Source: Paenisporosarcina sp049671445
GTDB lineage: Bacteria; Bacillota; Bacilli; Bacillales_A; Planococcaceae
Assembly (NCBI RefSeq): GCF_049671445.1
Contig: NZ_JBATUX010000086.1
Span: 1-6,098, forward strand
DNA: 6,098 nucleotides
Direction of reading: 5' to 3'
Shown: piece after piece, positions 1-5,596 of the stretch
How positions within the stretch are numbered: the first letter of the stretch is position 1
Layout of the letters: each line of letters starts with the position of its first letter
Notes under the pieces: model-generated
Database searches by the model: none
Seen by the model: only the letters and a program-made list of their open reading frames with translations
Told to the model about the DNA's origin: nothing
Position numbers and translations under genes: made by a program

Positions 1-368
1 ATGAGTATCTAGACAGTGTTGAAGCTTGTGCGTTAGCTGTTAGAGAACAAAAGCAGGGTAAAACAGAATTTGGAGAATATTTATTCAATATTGGAGGATT
101 CCCGCCAATTAAAATCAAATTACCAGATGAACTGGATACCCCACCCGATAATACAAAAATGAAAGAGGACATTATGCTGGAGCTCGATCTACTTATGAAA
201 AGAATGCAAGAATTGAAAATGAAAGTAAATGATATAAACCCAAATTACAAAGATAAACATGGAGGCTTTGGATGGTTGAATGCACAGGAGTGGTTTGATC
301 TGGTTGGAATGCACTTTCGTCATCATCTGCGTCAGAAGTATGAACTGGACCAAAAACTTTGGGTATAA
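1..368 (+). CDS. DinB/DUF1569-like four-helix protein, C-terminal part (5' end outside window)
   Basis: The frame is open from base 3 to the TAA at 366-368, giving 121 residues with no obvious start inside the window, so the gene begins upstream. An internal ATG at 159 has no Shine-Dalgarno sequence, and the residues before it read as normal protein (EFGEYLFNIGGFPPIKIKLP), so it is not the start. The C-terminal stretch FGWLNAQEW followed by MHFRHHLRQ resembles the G-x-L-x-x-x-E-W...H-x-x-HHLRQ signature of DUF1569/DinB_2 proteins. These are four-helix bundles related to DinB and bacillithiol S-transferases, where histidines usually bind a metal. The substrate is unknown. The family call rests on this one signature and on the length, because the N-terminal helices are missing. 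Confidence 0.75.
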   Translation, partial: EYLDSVEACALAVREQKQGKTEFGEYLFNIGGFPPIKIKLPDELDTPPDNTKMKEDIMLELDLLMKRMQELKMKVNDINPNYKDKHGGFGWLNAQEWFDLVGMHFRHHLRQKYELDQKLWV

Positions 369-421
369 ACGAATGTGGCACCATAGCTCATCGACCTTCA
401 TAAGCCGTTCTAAACATCTGT

Positions 422-466
422 AGTGCAGAGCTAGCATTGCAATGTATGGGTGGCTAACGGTGCACT
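422..466. repeat. Nested imperfect inverted repeat downstream of the DinB-like gene
   Basis: The outer arms AGTGCA (422-427) and TGCACT (461-466) are exact complements. Inside them TAGC (432-435) pairs with GCTA (453-456), leaving an internal loop of about 4 x 4 nt. The apical loop contains the palindrome ATTGCAAT (436-443). No T-run of terminator strength follows, so it is not a convincing intrinsic terminator. It includes one copy of the YTAACRRDRC motif (454-463). Confidence 0.4.
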
Positions 467-525
467 TTAATAAACAGTCGATTGAGATTAACTTAAGGTA
501 ATGAGGAATTCACATCAAAAAATGT

Positions 526-533
526 AGGGGAAG
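526..533 (+). promoter_or_regulatory. Ribosome binding site that decides the P-loop gene start
   Basis: AGGGG at 526-530 lies 3 nt before the ATG at 534 and 9 nt before the in-frame ATG at 540. The 9-nt spacing is normal for Gram-positive bacteria, so 540 is the preferred start. The choice adds or removes only two residues. Confidence 0.6.
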
Positions 534-539
534 ATGAAG

Positions 540-1067
540 ATGTTTGAAAAATTTAATTTTGACGTAATTCTTCGGGAAAGAAATGATGTAATTCCTTTAG
601 TGGTGATGATGTGTGGTGTGGCTGGTTCTGGGAAAACTACTTTTTCACAACTAATAGAAAAGGAAGGCTTTGTACGTCTTTCTATTGATGAAGAAATATG
701 GGCTACGAATGGTCGTTGGGGGATTGATTTCCCAATGGATAAATTTGAGGAATACAGGAAAGTTGCAGAAAGTAAATTACGCAACCGTTTAGTAAAGTTA
801 ATTCACGATAAACAACAGGTGGTAATTGACTTCAGTTTTTGGGATCGTGTAAGAAGGGACCAATATAAAAAACTTATTGAGGATTCTGGCGGTAAATGGA
901 AACTAATCTATTTAAAAGTCTATCCAAATGATTTACGTGAACGACTTAAGTTACGTAACAACCGTTTTGATGCAAATTCGTTCCCTATTTCAGAAGAACT
1001 TTTAACTTCTTACCTTAATGGTTTCGAAGTTCCAAAAGGTGAAGGAGAAATTGTAATTGAAAATTAA
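540..1067 (+). CDS. Small P-loop ATPase / predicted kinase (AAA_33-like)
   Basis: This is a 175-residue cytoplasmic protein counted from the ATG at 540. The Walker A motif GVAGSGKTT is at residues 26-34, with K32 as the phosphate-binding lysine. LSIDEEIW (about 48-54) follows the first helix, where kinases of this group carry an acidic substrate-side residue. A Walker B-like strand VVIDFSFWDR is at about 94-103. A basic lid-like segment, DLRERLKLRNNR (131-142), would contact phosphates. This order matches AAA_33-type predicted kinases, related to polynucleotide kinase, chloramphenicol phosphotransferase and zeta toxin folds. The phosphorylated substrate cannot be read from the sequence. No antitoxin-like partner lies next to it, so a toxin role is not supported. 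The gene stands alone and ends in its own terminator. Its last 104 bp recur at 2198-2301. Confidence 0.85.
   Translation: MFEKFNFDVILRERNDVIPLVVMMCGVAGSGKTTFSQLIEKEGFVRLSIDEEIWATNGRWGIDFPMDKFEEYRKVAESKLRNRLVKLIHDKQQVVIDFSFWDRVRRDQYKKLIEDSGGKWKLIYLKVYPNDLRERLKLRNNRFDANSFPISEELLTSYLNGFEVPKGEGEIVIEN
964..1067 (+). repeat. 104-bp direct repeat, copy A (3' end of the P-loop gene)
   Basis: This segment, from the codon for R142 to the stop codon, recurs at 2198-2301 in the same orientation with an offset of 1234 bp. Only three bases differ: A992/T2226 (silent, Ser), G1059/A2293 (Glu to Lys) and A1067/G2301 (TAA to TAG). Similarity ends abruptly at both sides. Confidence 0.95.
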
Positions 1068-1100
1068 ACGAAAGAAAAACAAGTGATCTAGATGTAGAGA

Positions 1101-1125
1101 AGCTATCCTATGGGGATAGTTTTTT
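1101..1125 (+). terminator. Rho-independent terminator of the P-loop gene
   Basis: The stem is CTATCC (1103-1108) with GGATAG (1114-1119) around a 5-nt loop, and could extend through G1102-T1120. A run of six T follows at 1120-1125. It lies 35 nt after the stop codon at 1067 in the right orientation. Confidence 0.75.
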
Positions 1126-1516
1126 CTTATTACACATAAGAGTTCGTTATAGTGTACTTTTACTAACGTTTTTATATCTAACATCTTTCAGAGTAAAGTA
1201 AGTGTCAAATAGTGAGCATGCTTTAATAGTAAATTCTTTATGAGATAATCTTTCCAATTTGGATTTCTGAGAGGTGATTGCAGCTAACGAAATGTACCGC
1301 TCATGACATGTTATTACCACCGAGTGACAAAAGCTTTGAACTGAGAATGTTATACTTGCTATACAAAATTGACTAATTTGCAATAAGATCAATTTTCTGC
1401 AAACGTGTCATTGAAGAATAAGATTTGTCCTTATTTAAATGTGTAGTAGACTTAATGACTACATTTTTCCTGCTAACTTGGAATGAAATTTTTTTATAAC
1501 AAAGAGGAGAGTCGAT
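1126..1516. other. Intergenic region before msrA, no supported gene
   Basis: Neither strand has a reading frame with a usable ribosome binding site. A minus-strand frame at 1147-1392 starts with TTG and lacks a Shine-Dalgarno sequence. The region contains a possible extended -10 promoter (1336-1365). Two weak hairpins are present: AATAAG/CTTATT at 1417-1435, and TGTAGT/ACTACA at 1442-1463 followed by a short T-run. The second could be a weak terminator or attenuator in the msrA leader. No long repeat is visible. Confidence 0.5.
1336..1365 (+). promoter_or_regulatory. Possible extended -10 promoter for msrA
   Basis: TTGAAC (1336-1341) and TATACA (1360-1365) are separated by 18 nt, with TG one base before the -10 box (1357-1358). 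Each hexamer matches the SigA consensus at four of six positions, and the TGn adds support. It lies about 150 nt before the msrA start, implying a long leader. The region is AT-rich, so a chance match is possible. Confidence 0.35.
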
Positions 1517-1987
1517 ATGGAAGTAGTATATATTGCAGGTGGATGTTTATGGGGAGTTCAAGCTTTTATAAAAACTTTACCTGGAGTTACGTTTACAGAA
1601 GCAGGAAGAGCTAATGGTACAGGTCATACACTTGAGGGTGAATATGATGGGTACGCCGAATGTGTAAAAACAGAATTTGATCCGACAGTTGTAACAATCA
1701 GGGAATTAATGGGGTATTTATTTGAAATCATTGATCCATACAGTTTGAATAAACAAGGACAGGATGTTGGTGAGAAATACAGAACAGGAGTATATAGTGA
1801 GGAGCCTGAACACTTAAAAGAGGCGAAGGCGTTTCTTATTGAGAGAAATGATTATGACCTTATAGTTGTCGAAGTATTACCTCTTGCAAACTATGTGAGA
1901 AGTGCAGAAGAACATCAAGATAGGTTGGCTAGATGTCCAAATGATTATTGTCATATTCCAGAAGAAATATTAAGTAGATACAAGTAA
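1517..1987 (+). CDS. msrA: Peptide-methionine (S)-S-oxide reductase, divergent MsrA
   Basis: MsrA reduces the S-epimer of methionine sulfoxide in oxidised proteins, using a nucleophilic cysteine recycled by thioredoxin. The 156-residue product has no signal peptide and should be cytoplasmic. GCLWG (residues 9-13) holds the nucleophile C10; the usual motif is GCFWG. DGYAECVKTEFDP (44-56) stands for the usual TGHAE...YDP block and keeps acidic E48. DPYSLNKQGQDVGEKYRTG (73-91) is the very conserved D-P...GxDxGxxYR block. EEHQDRLARCPNDYCHI (131-147) is the C-terminal block; C140 and C145 are possible resolving cysteines. GRANG replaces the usual GYAGG. The start is fixed by AGAGGAG (1503-1509), 7 nt before the ATG. 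The gene stands alone, without an msrB fusion. Confidence 0.93.
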   Translation: MEVVYIAGGCLWGVQAFIKTLPGVTFTEAGRANGTGHTLEGEYDGYAECVKTEFDPTVVTIRELMGYLFEIIDPYSLNKQGQDVGEKYRTGVYSEEPEHLKEAKAFLIERNDYDLIVVEVLPLANYVRSAEEHQDRLARCPNDYCHIPEEILSRYK

Positions 1988-2106
1988 GGAAGAATATTAA
2001 AAGAAACTTTCCATATTCATTCTTTTCCCTTCATTGATGAAATTGATGAGTAATATAAGTTCCTTTTTTACCTATAGACCTAACAGGAATTTATCAAATT
2101 AATTGA

Positions 2107-2128
2107 GGTGAAGATTTATTTCTTCACC
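2107..2128. terminator. Hairpin downstream of msrA, possible terminator
   Basis: GGTGAAGA (2107-2114) and TCTTCACC (2121-2128) form a perfect 8-bp stem around a 6-nt T-rich loop. The following bases are ACTTGCCTTGTTTTA, so there is no proper T-run in either direction. It may end msrA transcription weakly or protect the 3' end of the message. Confidence 0.4.
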
Positions 2129-2197
2129 ACTTGCCTTGTTTTAGATTATATGAGAGGAATTTTTAGTGAATCTCTTTAAGAAATTCAATTTACATAG

Positions 2198-2301
2198 GTT
2201 TTGATGCAAATTCGTTCCCTATTTCTGAAGAACTTTTAACTTCTTACCTTAATGGTTTCGAAGTTCCAAAAGGTGAAGGAGAAATTGTAATTAAAAATTA
2301 G
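2198..2301 (+). pseudogene. Truncated second copy of the P-loop ATPase 3' end
   Basis: This is a 104-bp copy of 964-1067 with three differences, reading in frame from RF(DANSFPISEE) equivalents to ...VIKN and a TAG stop. Upstream, the frame reaches a TGA at 2167-2169 after about ten unrelated residues, with no Walker A motif and no start signal. It therefore cannot encode a working protein. The terminator that follows the intact gene is also missing here. The differences (one silent, one Glu to Lys, one stop-to-stop) fit either a recent duplication or the last piece of a close homologue. Confidence 0.85.
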
Positions 2302-2387
2302 GCTGGGTGGGAATTGCACTAATATCAATAATGTTACCAACTTTATTGTTGATTGGTCTTGTAATTCTTCTCGTAGCGGTTTTTTAA
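2301..2387 (+). other. Hydrophobic reading-frame tail, possible membrane-protein remnant or tiny ORF
   Basis: Right after the pseudogene stop, another frame reads GWVGIALISIMLPTLL and continues as an almost wholly hydrophobic segment to AVF and a TAA at 2385-2387. Possible starts are GTG at 2307 or ATG at 2331 (18 residues), neither with a good Shine-Dalgarno sequence. It could be the last transmembrane helix of a lost gene, a very small membrane peptide, or chance. I do not recognise a family. Confidence 0.25.
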
Positions 2388-2450
2388 AAAAAAGATACTG
2401 AAACCATCGACTTATTCAAGTAACAATGGACTTTCCATTTTCTTCTTCAA

Positions 2451-2500
2451 TTAACAAAGCAGGATAGTTGAACAAACAGGGTTTGTTTTACGGTTTATAG
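2451..2500 (+). repeat. 50-nt intergenic repeat, copy 1 (before the DUF1428 gene)
   Basis: It matches 4555-4604 at 42 of 50 positions without gaps, and the last 19 bases are identical. The core is a 7-bp dyad, AACAAAC (2471-2477) and GTTTGTT (2481-2487), around AGG. In the other copy the loop-closing pair changes from C-G to T-A, so the dyad is kept. The repeat ends 36 nt before the ribosome binding site of the next gene. Confidence 0.85.
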
Positions 2501-2550
2501 AAATCATGAATGTCTCTAATTCAATTAATTCAATCTAAGGAGGAGTAATC

Positions 2551-2901
2551 ATGTATTTAGAAATTTATCTTTATCCAGTACTGGAAGAAAACAAAGAACA
2601 ATTTTTAAAAATTAATCGAGAAGCTGAACGTATTTACAAAGAATATGGTGCGATCGAGAGCGAAACATATACTGCTGCATCTATTCAACCGGAGTATGGT
2701 TGTTCAGGAATGGTATCGGCAGTTGAACTACGCGAAAGCGAAGTACTTATGTTAGAAATTAACCGTTATCATAATAAGTTTCACCATAGTCAGGTTATGA
2801 AGAAAGTTGATAATGATGAACAGATTGAAAAGTTATATGATCAAATGACAAAGGTGATCGATGTGAGTCGAACTGTCCGTGGTGAATTCGAATTGCAATA
2901 A
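2551..2901 (+). CDS. DUF1428-like protein (YbaA-type alpha/beta barrel)
   Basis: The 116-residue product has the size and layout of DUF1428 proteins such as E. coli YbaA (about 117 residues). An N-terminal strand MYLEIYLYPV and a helix with KEYGA (31-35) are followed by mid-protein strands. A region HHSQVMKKVDNDEQI (79-93) corresponds to the family segment around MMSDPRM, and the C-terminal GEFE (111-114) to the family's GGFE. The family has a dimeric alpha/beta-barrel fold and no established reaction, so function is unknown. No signal peptide or membrane helix is seen. AAGGAGG at 2537-2543, 7 nt before the ATG, fixes the start. It is a single-gene unit, with the 50-nt repeat upstream and a strong terminator downstream. 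Confidence 0.75.
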   Translation: MYLEIYLYPVLEENKEQFLKINREAERIYKEYGAIESETYTAASIQPEYGCSGMVSAVELRESEVLMLEINRYHNKFHHSQVMKKVDNDEQIEKLYDQMTKVIDVSRTVRGEFELQ

Positions 2902-2949
2902 CAAAGAAAATGAATTCTGCCATAATAGCGCGCTTTAATGAAGTAACAG

Positions 2950-2996
2950 AAAAGCCCAATTTCTCTATTTTAATTTTCAGAGAAGTTGGGCTTTTT
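2950..2996 (+). terminator. Strong rho-independent terminator of the DUF1428 gene
   Basis: AAAGCCCAATTTCTCT (2951-2966) pairs with AGAGAAGTTGGGCTTT (2979-2994) over 16 positions with one G-T wobble, around a 12-nt loop. A T-run at 2992-2996 follows. The left arm begins with A residues, so it could also work in reverse, though no minus-strand gene reaches it. Confidence 0.92.
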
Positions 2997-3134
2997 AATA
3001 ATGGAGATTCCTTGTTGGGTTTTTAAAGTTGGAAGTGCAAAATAACACTTAAAGCAAATGCTAATTAACATCCAAAGTGACAATAACTTCAAAAAAATTC
3101 CTGTAATCCATATCTAAATAATCCCTTAGGATAA

Positions 3135-3163
3135 TTGGATATTTATGTTAACATAAATTAAAG
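3135..3163 (+). promoter_or_regulatory. Perfect 18-bp palindrome, possible operator of the MFS gene
   Basis: ATTTATGTTAACATAAAT at 3141-3158 is its own reverse complement. A weak promoter can be drawn around it: TTGGAT (3135-3140) and TTAAAG (3158-3163) with 17 nt between, so the palindrome would fill the spacer, a common repressor position. The -10 match is poor, so the promoter is speculative while the palindrome is certain. It lies 92 nt before the MFS start. No regulator gene is adjacent. Confidence 0.5.
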
Positions 3164-3234
3164 ATTGTGAAGGCTTTTACATAAACTAACGGGGCCTGTA
3201 AGTGTAAGAATGTATATTTGAAATTTATGTGCTC

Positions 3235-3241
3235 AGGGAGG
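3235..3241 (+). promoter_or_regulatory. Ribosome binding site that decides the MFS start
   Basis: AGGGAGG lies 9 nt before the ATG at 3251. An in-frame ATG at 3218 would put this site inside the coding region, has no Shine-Dalgarno sequence of its own, and would add an untypical N-terminus (MKFMCSGRHEW). The ATG at 3251 is therefore preferred. Confidence 0.85.
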
Positions 3242-3250
3242 CATGAGTGG

Positions 3251-4486
3251 ATGAAACTTATCGAGCATAAAGATTTTTCGCGCTTTTGGATTGCCTCAAC
3301 AATATCAGACTTTGGCGTATACATCACTACGCTTGCTCTACAAGTTTTAGTGATAGTTAACCTCAGTGGAAGTGCAATTGATGTTGGATGGATTTCTGCA
3401 TCTAGGTGGCTACCATACATGCTACTAGGACTGGTAGCCGGCGTTATTATTGATCGCGCCAATCGTAAATATATATTAGTAGTGACAGATATATGTAGAG
3501 GAATTCTACTTATATTAATTTATCTAATGGCAATGTTGGGTGTTATTAATATCGGATGGCTTATTGTCATCATGATGCTTTTTGGGGTTATGTCACTGTT
3601 TCATGACGTTGCGTCACAGTCTCTTGTGCCACTATTAGTTCCTCGCAACATGTTAACAGAGGCAAATGCACGATTAGGACAAAGTTCAGCCGTCGCAGAA
3701 ACCAGTGGCCCAGCACTTGCAGGAGGAATAGTCGCCTGGATTGGTGCTCCGTTCGCTATCCTAATAAATGCAGGGACTTATATACTCTCAGGCATTATGT
3801 TGTCTTTAATAAAATATCAGAACACAGATATTGCATCACGGGGTCATTTGAGCGCGCAAATAAAAGAGGGTTGGCAATGGGTTTACCGACACGAATACCT
3901 CCGTACGTTGGCTTTAAATACACACGTTTGGTTTCTCTTCCATAGCATGTTGACTACCGTGTTCGTAACGTTCGCAATAAATGAACTTGGATTCAAAGCG
4001 TCCAATCTTGGAATTGTATTATCCGCAGCCGGTATTGGTGCTGTACTTGGTACCTCACTGTCAATTCGAGCTGGTAAGCGTTTGGGTATTGGACACGTTA
4101 TGACATTTTCACGAATCTTGTATGGTCCAGCAGTAATCCTGATTGTCCTAGCACCACCAGCTATTGACGGAAATATGCAGACAATCTCACTAGTTATGGT
4201 TATTTTCGGTCAATTTCTTTACGGTTTCGGGATGGGTGTAGAAGGCCCACTCGAAATGGGCTACCGTCAGTCCATAACACCAGCAAGTATGCAAGGCCGA
4301 GTGAGTGCCACAATGCGATCAATCAATCGTAGTATGATTGTAATTGGTGCGCCACTAGGCGGCTTTATCGCCGATGGATTGGGATTCCGAACTGCTTTAT
4401 GGATTTCTATAGTAGGGCTAGCCATATGCGGAATATGGTTTTTATTCTCCAAAATGTATAATGCTCAAATTGAGGATGATGACTGA
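3251..4486 (+). CDS. MFS transporter, MFS_3-type drug/siderophore efflux-like
   Basis: This 411-residue inner-membrane protein has about 12 hydrophobic segments, the usual size for the major facilitator superfamily. Motif A, GLVAGVIIDRANRK (60-73), lies in the loop between helices 2 and 3. The central cytoplasmic loop, rich in charged and polar residues, spans about 188-215. The second half carries TPASMQGRVSATMRS (343-357), a match to the T-P...QGRV segment of MFS_3 members such as macrolide-efflux and EntS-like exporters. The protein ends in an acidic tail, EDDD. Proton-driven export of a small molecule is likely; the substrate cannot be told. GC is visibly higher than in the neighbours: hand counts of three 60-base lines give 55, 40 and 45%. 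This suggests a different origin. The gene is monocistronic. Confidence 0.88.
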   Translation: MKLIEHKDFSRFWIASTISDFGVYITTLALQVLVIVNLSGSAIDVGWISASRWLPYMLLGLVAGVIIDRANRKYILVVTDICRGILLILIYLMAMLGVINIGWLIVIMMLFGVMSLFHDVASQSLVPLLVPRNMLTEANARLGQSSAVAETSGPALAGGIVAWIGAPFAILINAGTYILSGIMLSLIKYQNTDIASRGHLSAQIKEGWQWVYRHEYLRTLALNTHVWFLFHSMLTTVFVTFAINELGFKASNLGIVLSAAGIGAVLGTSLSIRAGKRLGIGHVMTFSRILYGPAVILIVLAPPAIDGNMQTISLVMVIFGQFLYGFGMGVEGPLEMGYRQSITPASMQGRVSATMRSINRSMIVIGAPLGGFIADGLGFRTALWISIVGLAICGIWFLFSKMYNAQIEDDD

Positions 4487-4489
4487 TAA

Positions 4490-4514
4490 TATCAAAAGGA
4501 AAAATCTTTTGATA
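4490..4514. terminator. Hairpin immediately after the MFS gene
   Basis: TATCAAAAG (4490-4498) and CTTTTGATA (4506-4514) form a perfect 9-bp stem around a 7-nt loop, starting 3 nt after the stop codon. No T-run follows, so termination would be weak; the position still suggests an mRNA 3'-end structure. TTGACT (4518-4523) just downstream could be a -35 box, but the best -10 (TAAAAT, 4538-4543) is only 14 nt away. Confidence 0.5.
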
Positions 4515-4554
4515 ATGTTGACTTAGATAACGATTGATAAAATTCCGTTTCCAG

Positions 4555-4604
4555 TTAACGAGACAAGTTAATTGAACAAATAGGATTTGTTTTACGGTTT
4601 ATAG
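4555..4604 (+). repeat. 50-nt intergenic repeat, copy 2 (before the phosphotransferase gene)
   Basis: It matches 2451-2500 at 42 of 50 positions. The dyad arms are AACAAAT (4575-4581) and ATTTGTT (4585-4591) around AGG; both arms changed together relative to copy 1. The repeat ends 12 nt before the ribosome binding site of the next gene, so it probably lies in the leader or promoter region. Confidence 0.85.
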
Positions 4605-4631
4605 TAAGTCATATTTGGGAGGAATTTAGAG

Positions 4632-5426
4632 ATGTCAAAGCATGAGAATGAAGAAATTCTAACAGGAGGGAATGTCTCTACTGTTTATCGTTCGGGAGAT
4701 ACTGTGCGACGAGAATTAAAGTCAGATAGTCTCAAAATTCATAAACTATTAAAGCATTTGGAGAACAAAGGTTTCAGTTATGCACCAAAGTTTTTAGGTA
4801 TTGATGAAAAAGGAAGAGAAATATTATCATTTATTGAAGGGGAAGCTGGTAATTATCCTTTAAAAGAATACATGTGGTCTGATGATGTTTTAAAAGAAAT
4901 AGCGAAAATGCAACGTCTTTATCATGATTCTGTGAGTGATTTTCCGTTATTAAATGAGTGGAAACCAATGGATAATACTCCCGACAAAATAGAGGTTTTA
5001 TGTCACAATGATTTTGCTATATATAACATTATTTTTGATCACGAAAAACCAGTAGGTATTATTGATTTTGATGTCGCTGCTCCTGGTCCAAGACTTTGGG
5101 ATATAGCGTATACTCTTTACACTTGCATCCCCTTAAGTAGACTTTATCATACTGAAACAGGTGAGGCAGTTTATTATGATCCATTAAAGGATGCCGACCG
5201 TATAAAACAAAGGGTTAAGTTTTTCTTTGAATCCTATGGTATTGAGGGAATGGAAAAAGGTTTTTTAGAGATGGTATTACTACGATTAGAAGGATTATGT
5301 AATTATATGAAAAGAAAAGCAAGTGAAGGTGATGTTGCTTTTCAAAAGATGGTGGATGAAGGACATTTTGAACACTATCAAAGTGATATTAAATTTATTC
5401 GTGAACATGGAAGTGAGTGGATTTAA
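4632..5426 (+). CDS. APH-family phosphotransferase (aminoglycoside/choline kinase fold)
   Basis: The 264-residue cytoplasmic protein has the protein-kinase-like APH fold. The N-lobe starts with a glycine-rich segment, LTGGNVSTVYR (10-20). LSFIEGE (65-71) is the hinge region. The catalytic loop is CHNDFAIYN (124-132), with H125 and D127 in the HxD position and N132 as metal ligand. IIDFD (143-147) is the second metal-binding aspartate motif, and PGPRLWDIAY (151-160) is the usual following helix. All key residues are present, so it should be active. The acceptor (aminoglycoside, choline, sugar, nucleoside or other) cannot be told, and many such chromosomal genes give no resistance. GGGAGGA (4617-4623), 8 nt before the ATG, fixes the start. 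The gene is monocistronic with the 50-nt repeat upstream. Confidence 0.88.
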   Translation: MSKHENEEILTGGNVSTVYRSGDTVRRELKSDSLKIHKLLKHLENKGFSYAPKFLGIDEKGREILSFIEGEAGNYPLKEYMWSDDVLKEIAKMQRLYHDSVSDFPLLNEWKPMDNTPDKIEVLCHNDFAIYNIIFDHEKPVGIIDFDVAAPGPRLWDIAYTLYTCIPLSRLYHTETGEAVYYDPLKDADRIKQRVKFFFESYGIEGMEKGFLEMVLLRLEGLCNYMKRKASEGDVAFQKMVDEGHFEHYQSDIKFIREHGSEWI

Positions 5427-5596
5427 GGTAAGGTCTTGTTGACTTTAAAAACGGACAGACAGGAAAAACTGTGGATTTAAAAACGTCTTTAAATCGTTTC
5501 TCCGCATATCTATTTTCACTAAAATGGGTAGTAATCAACTTGAAACAGACACACAGTAGGCTTTGTACGGGATTGCTATGTATATGGAATTCCAGT

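Larger units (their letters stand above)
1988..2550. other. Long intergenic region with gene remnant, hairpin and repeat
   Basis: This 563-nt stretch contains no intact gene. In order it holds a hairpin after msrA (2107-2128), a 104-bp copy of the end of the P-loop gene (2198-2301), a short hydrophobic reading-frame tail (2301-2387), and the first copy of a 50-nt repeat (2451-2500) leading into the DUF1428 gene. The mosaic composition points to insertion and deletion at this site. I see nothing in the first 115 nt. Confidence 0.6.
2902..3250. other. Intergenic region between DUF1428 gene and MFS gene
   Basis: This 349-nt stretch holds the strong terminator of the upstream gene (2950-2996), then AT-rich DNA without a supported gene, an 18-bp perfect palindrome (3141-3158), a YTAACRRDRC motif (3186-3195) and the MFS ribosome binding site (3235-3241). 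Confidence 0.6.

Noticed and set aside
422..468. Integron attC site
   Set aside because: The outer arms do not match the RYYYAAC / GTTRRRY core pair, and no integron integrase is present in the window.
540..1067. Zeta-type toxin of a toxin-antitoxin pair
   Set aside because: The P-loop kinase core is similar in type, but there is no adjacent small antitoxin gene, and the gene has a long leader and its own terminator.
1147..1392. Minus-strand reading frame of 81 codons
   Set aside because: It begins with TTG, has no Shine-Dalgarno sequence and matches no family I know. Open frames of this size are common in AT-rich gaps.
2468..2499. SigA promoter within the 50-nt repeat (TTGAAC ... TTTATA)
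   Set aside because: The spacer would be 20 nt in both copies, too long for a normal SigA promoter. The conserved dyad explains the TTGAAC side better.
2910..3026. Plus-strand frame of about 37 codons starting MNSAIIARF
   Set aside because: It runs straight through the strong terminator hairpin at 2950-2996 and lacks a ribosome binding site, so it is not expected to be a gene.
4632..5426. Named aminoglycoside-resistance gene
   Set aside because: The APH fold and catalytic residues are clear, but the sequence does not match a resistance enzyme I can name. The family includes many other small-molecule kinases.
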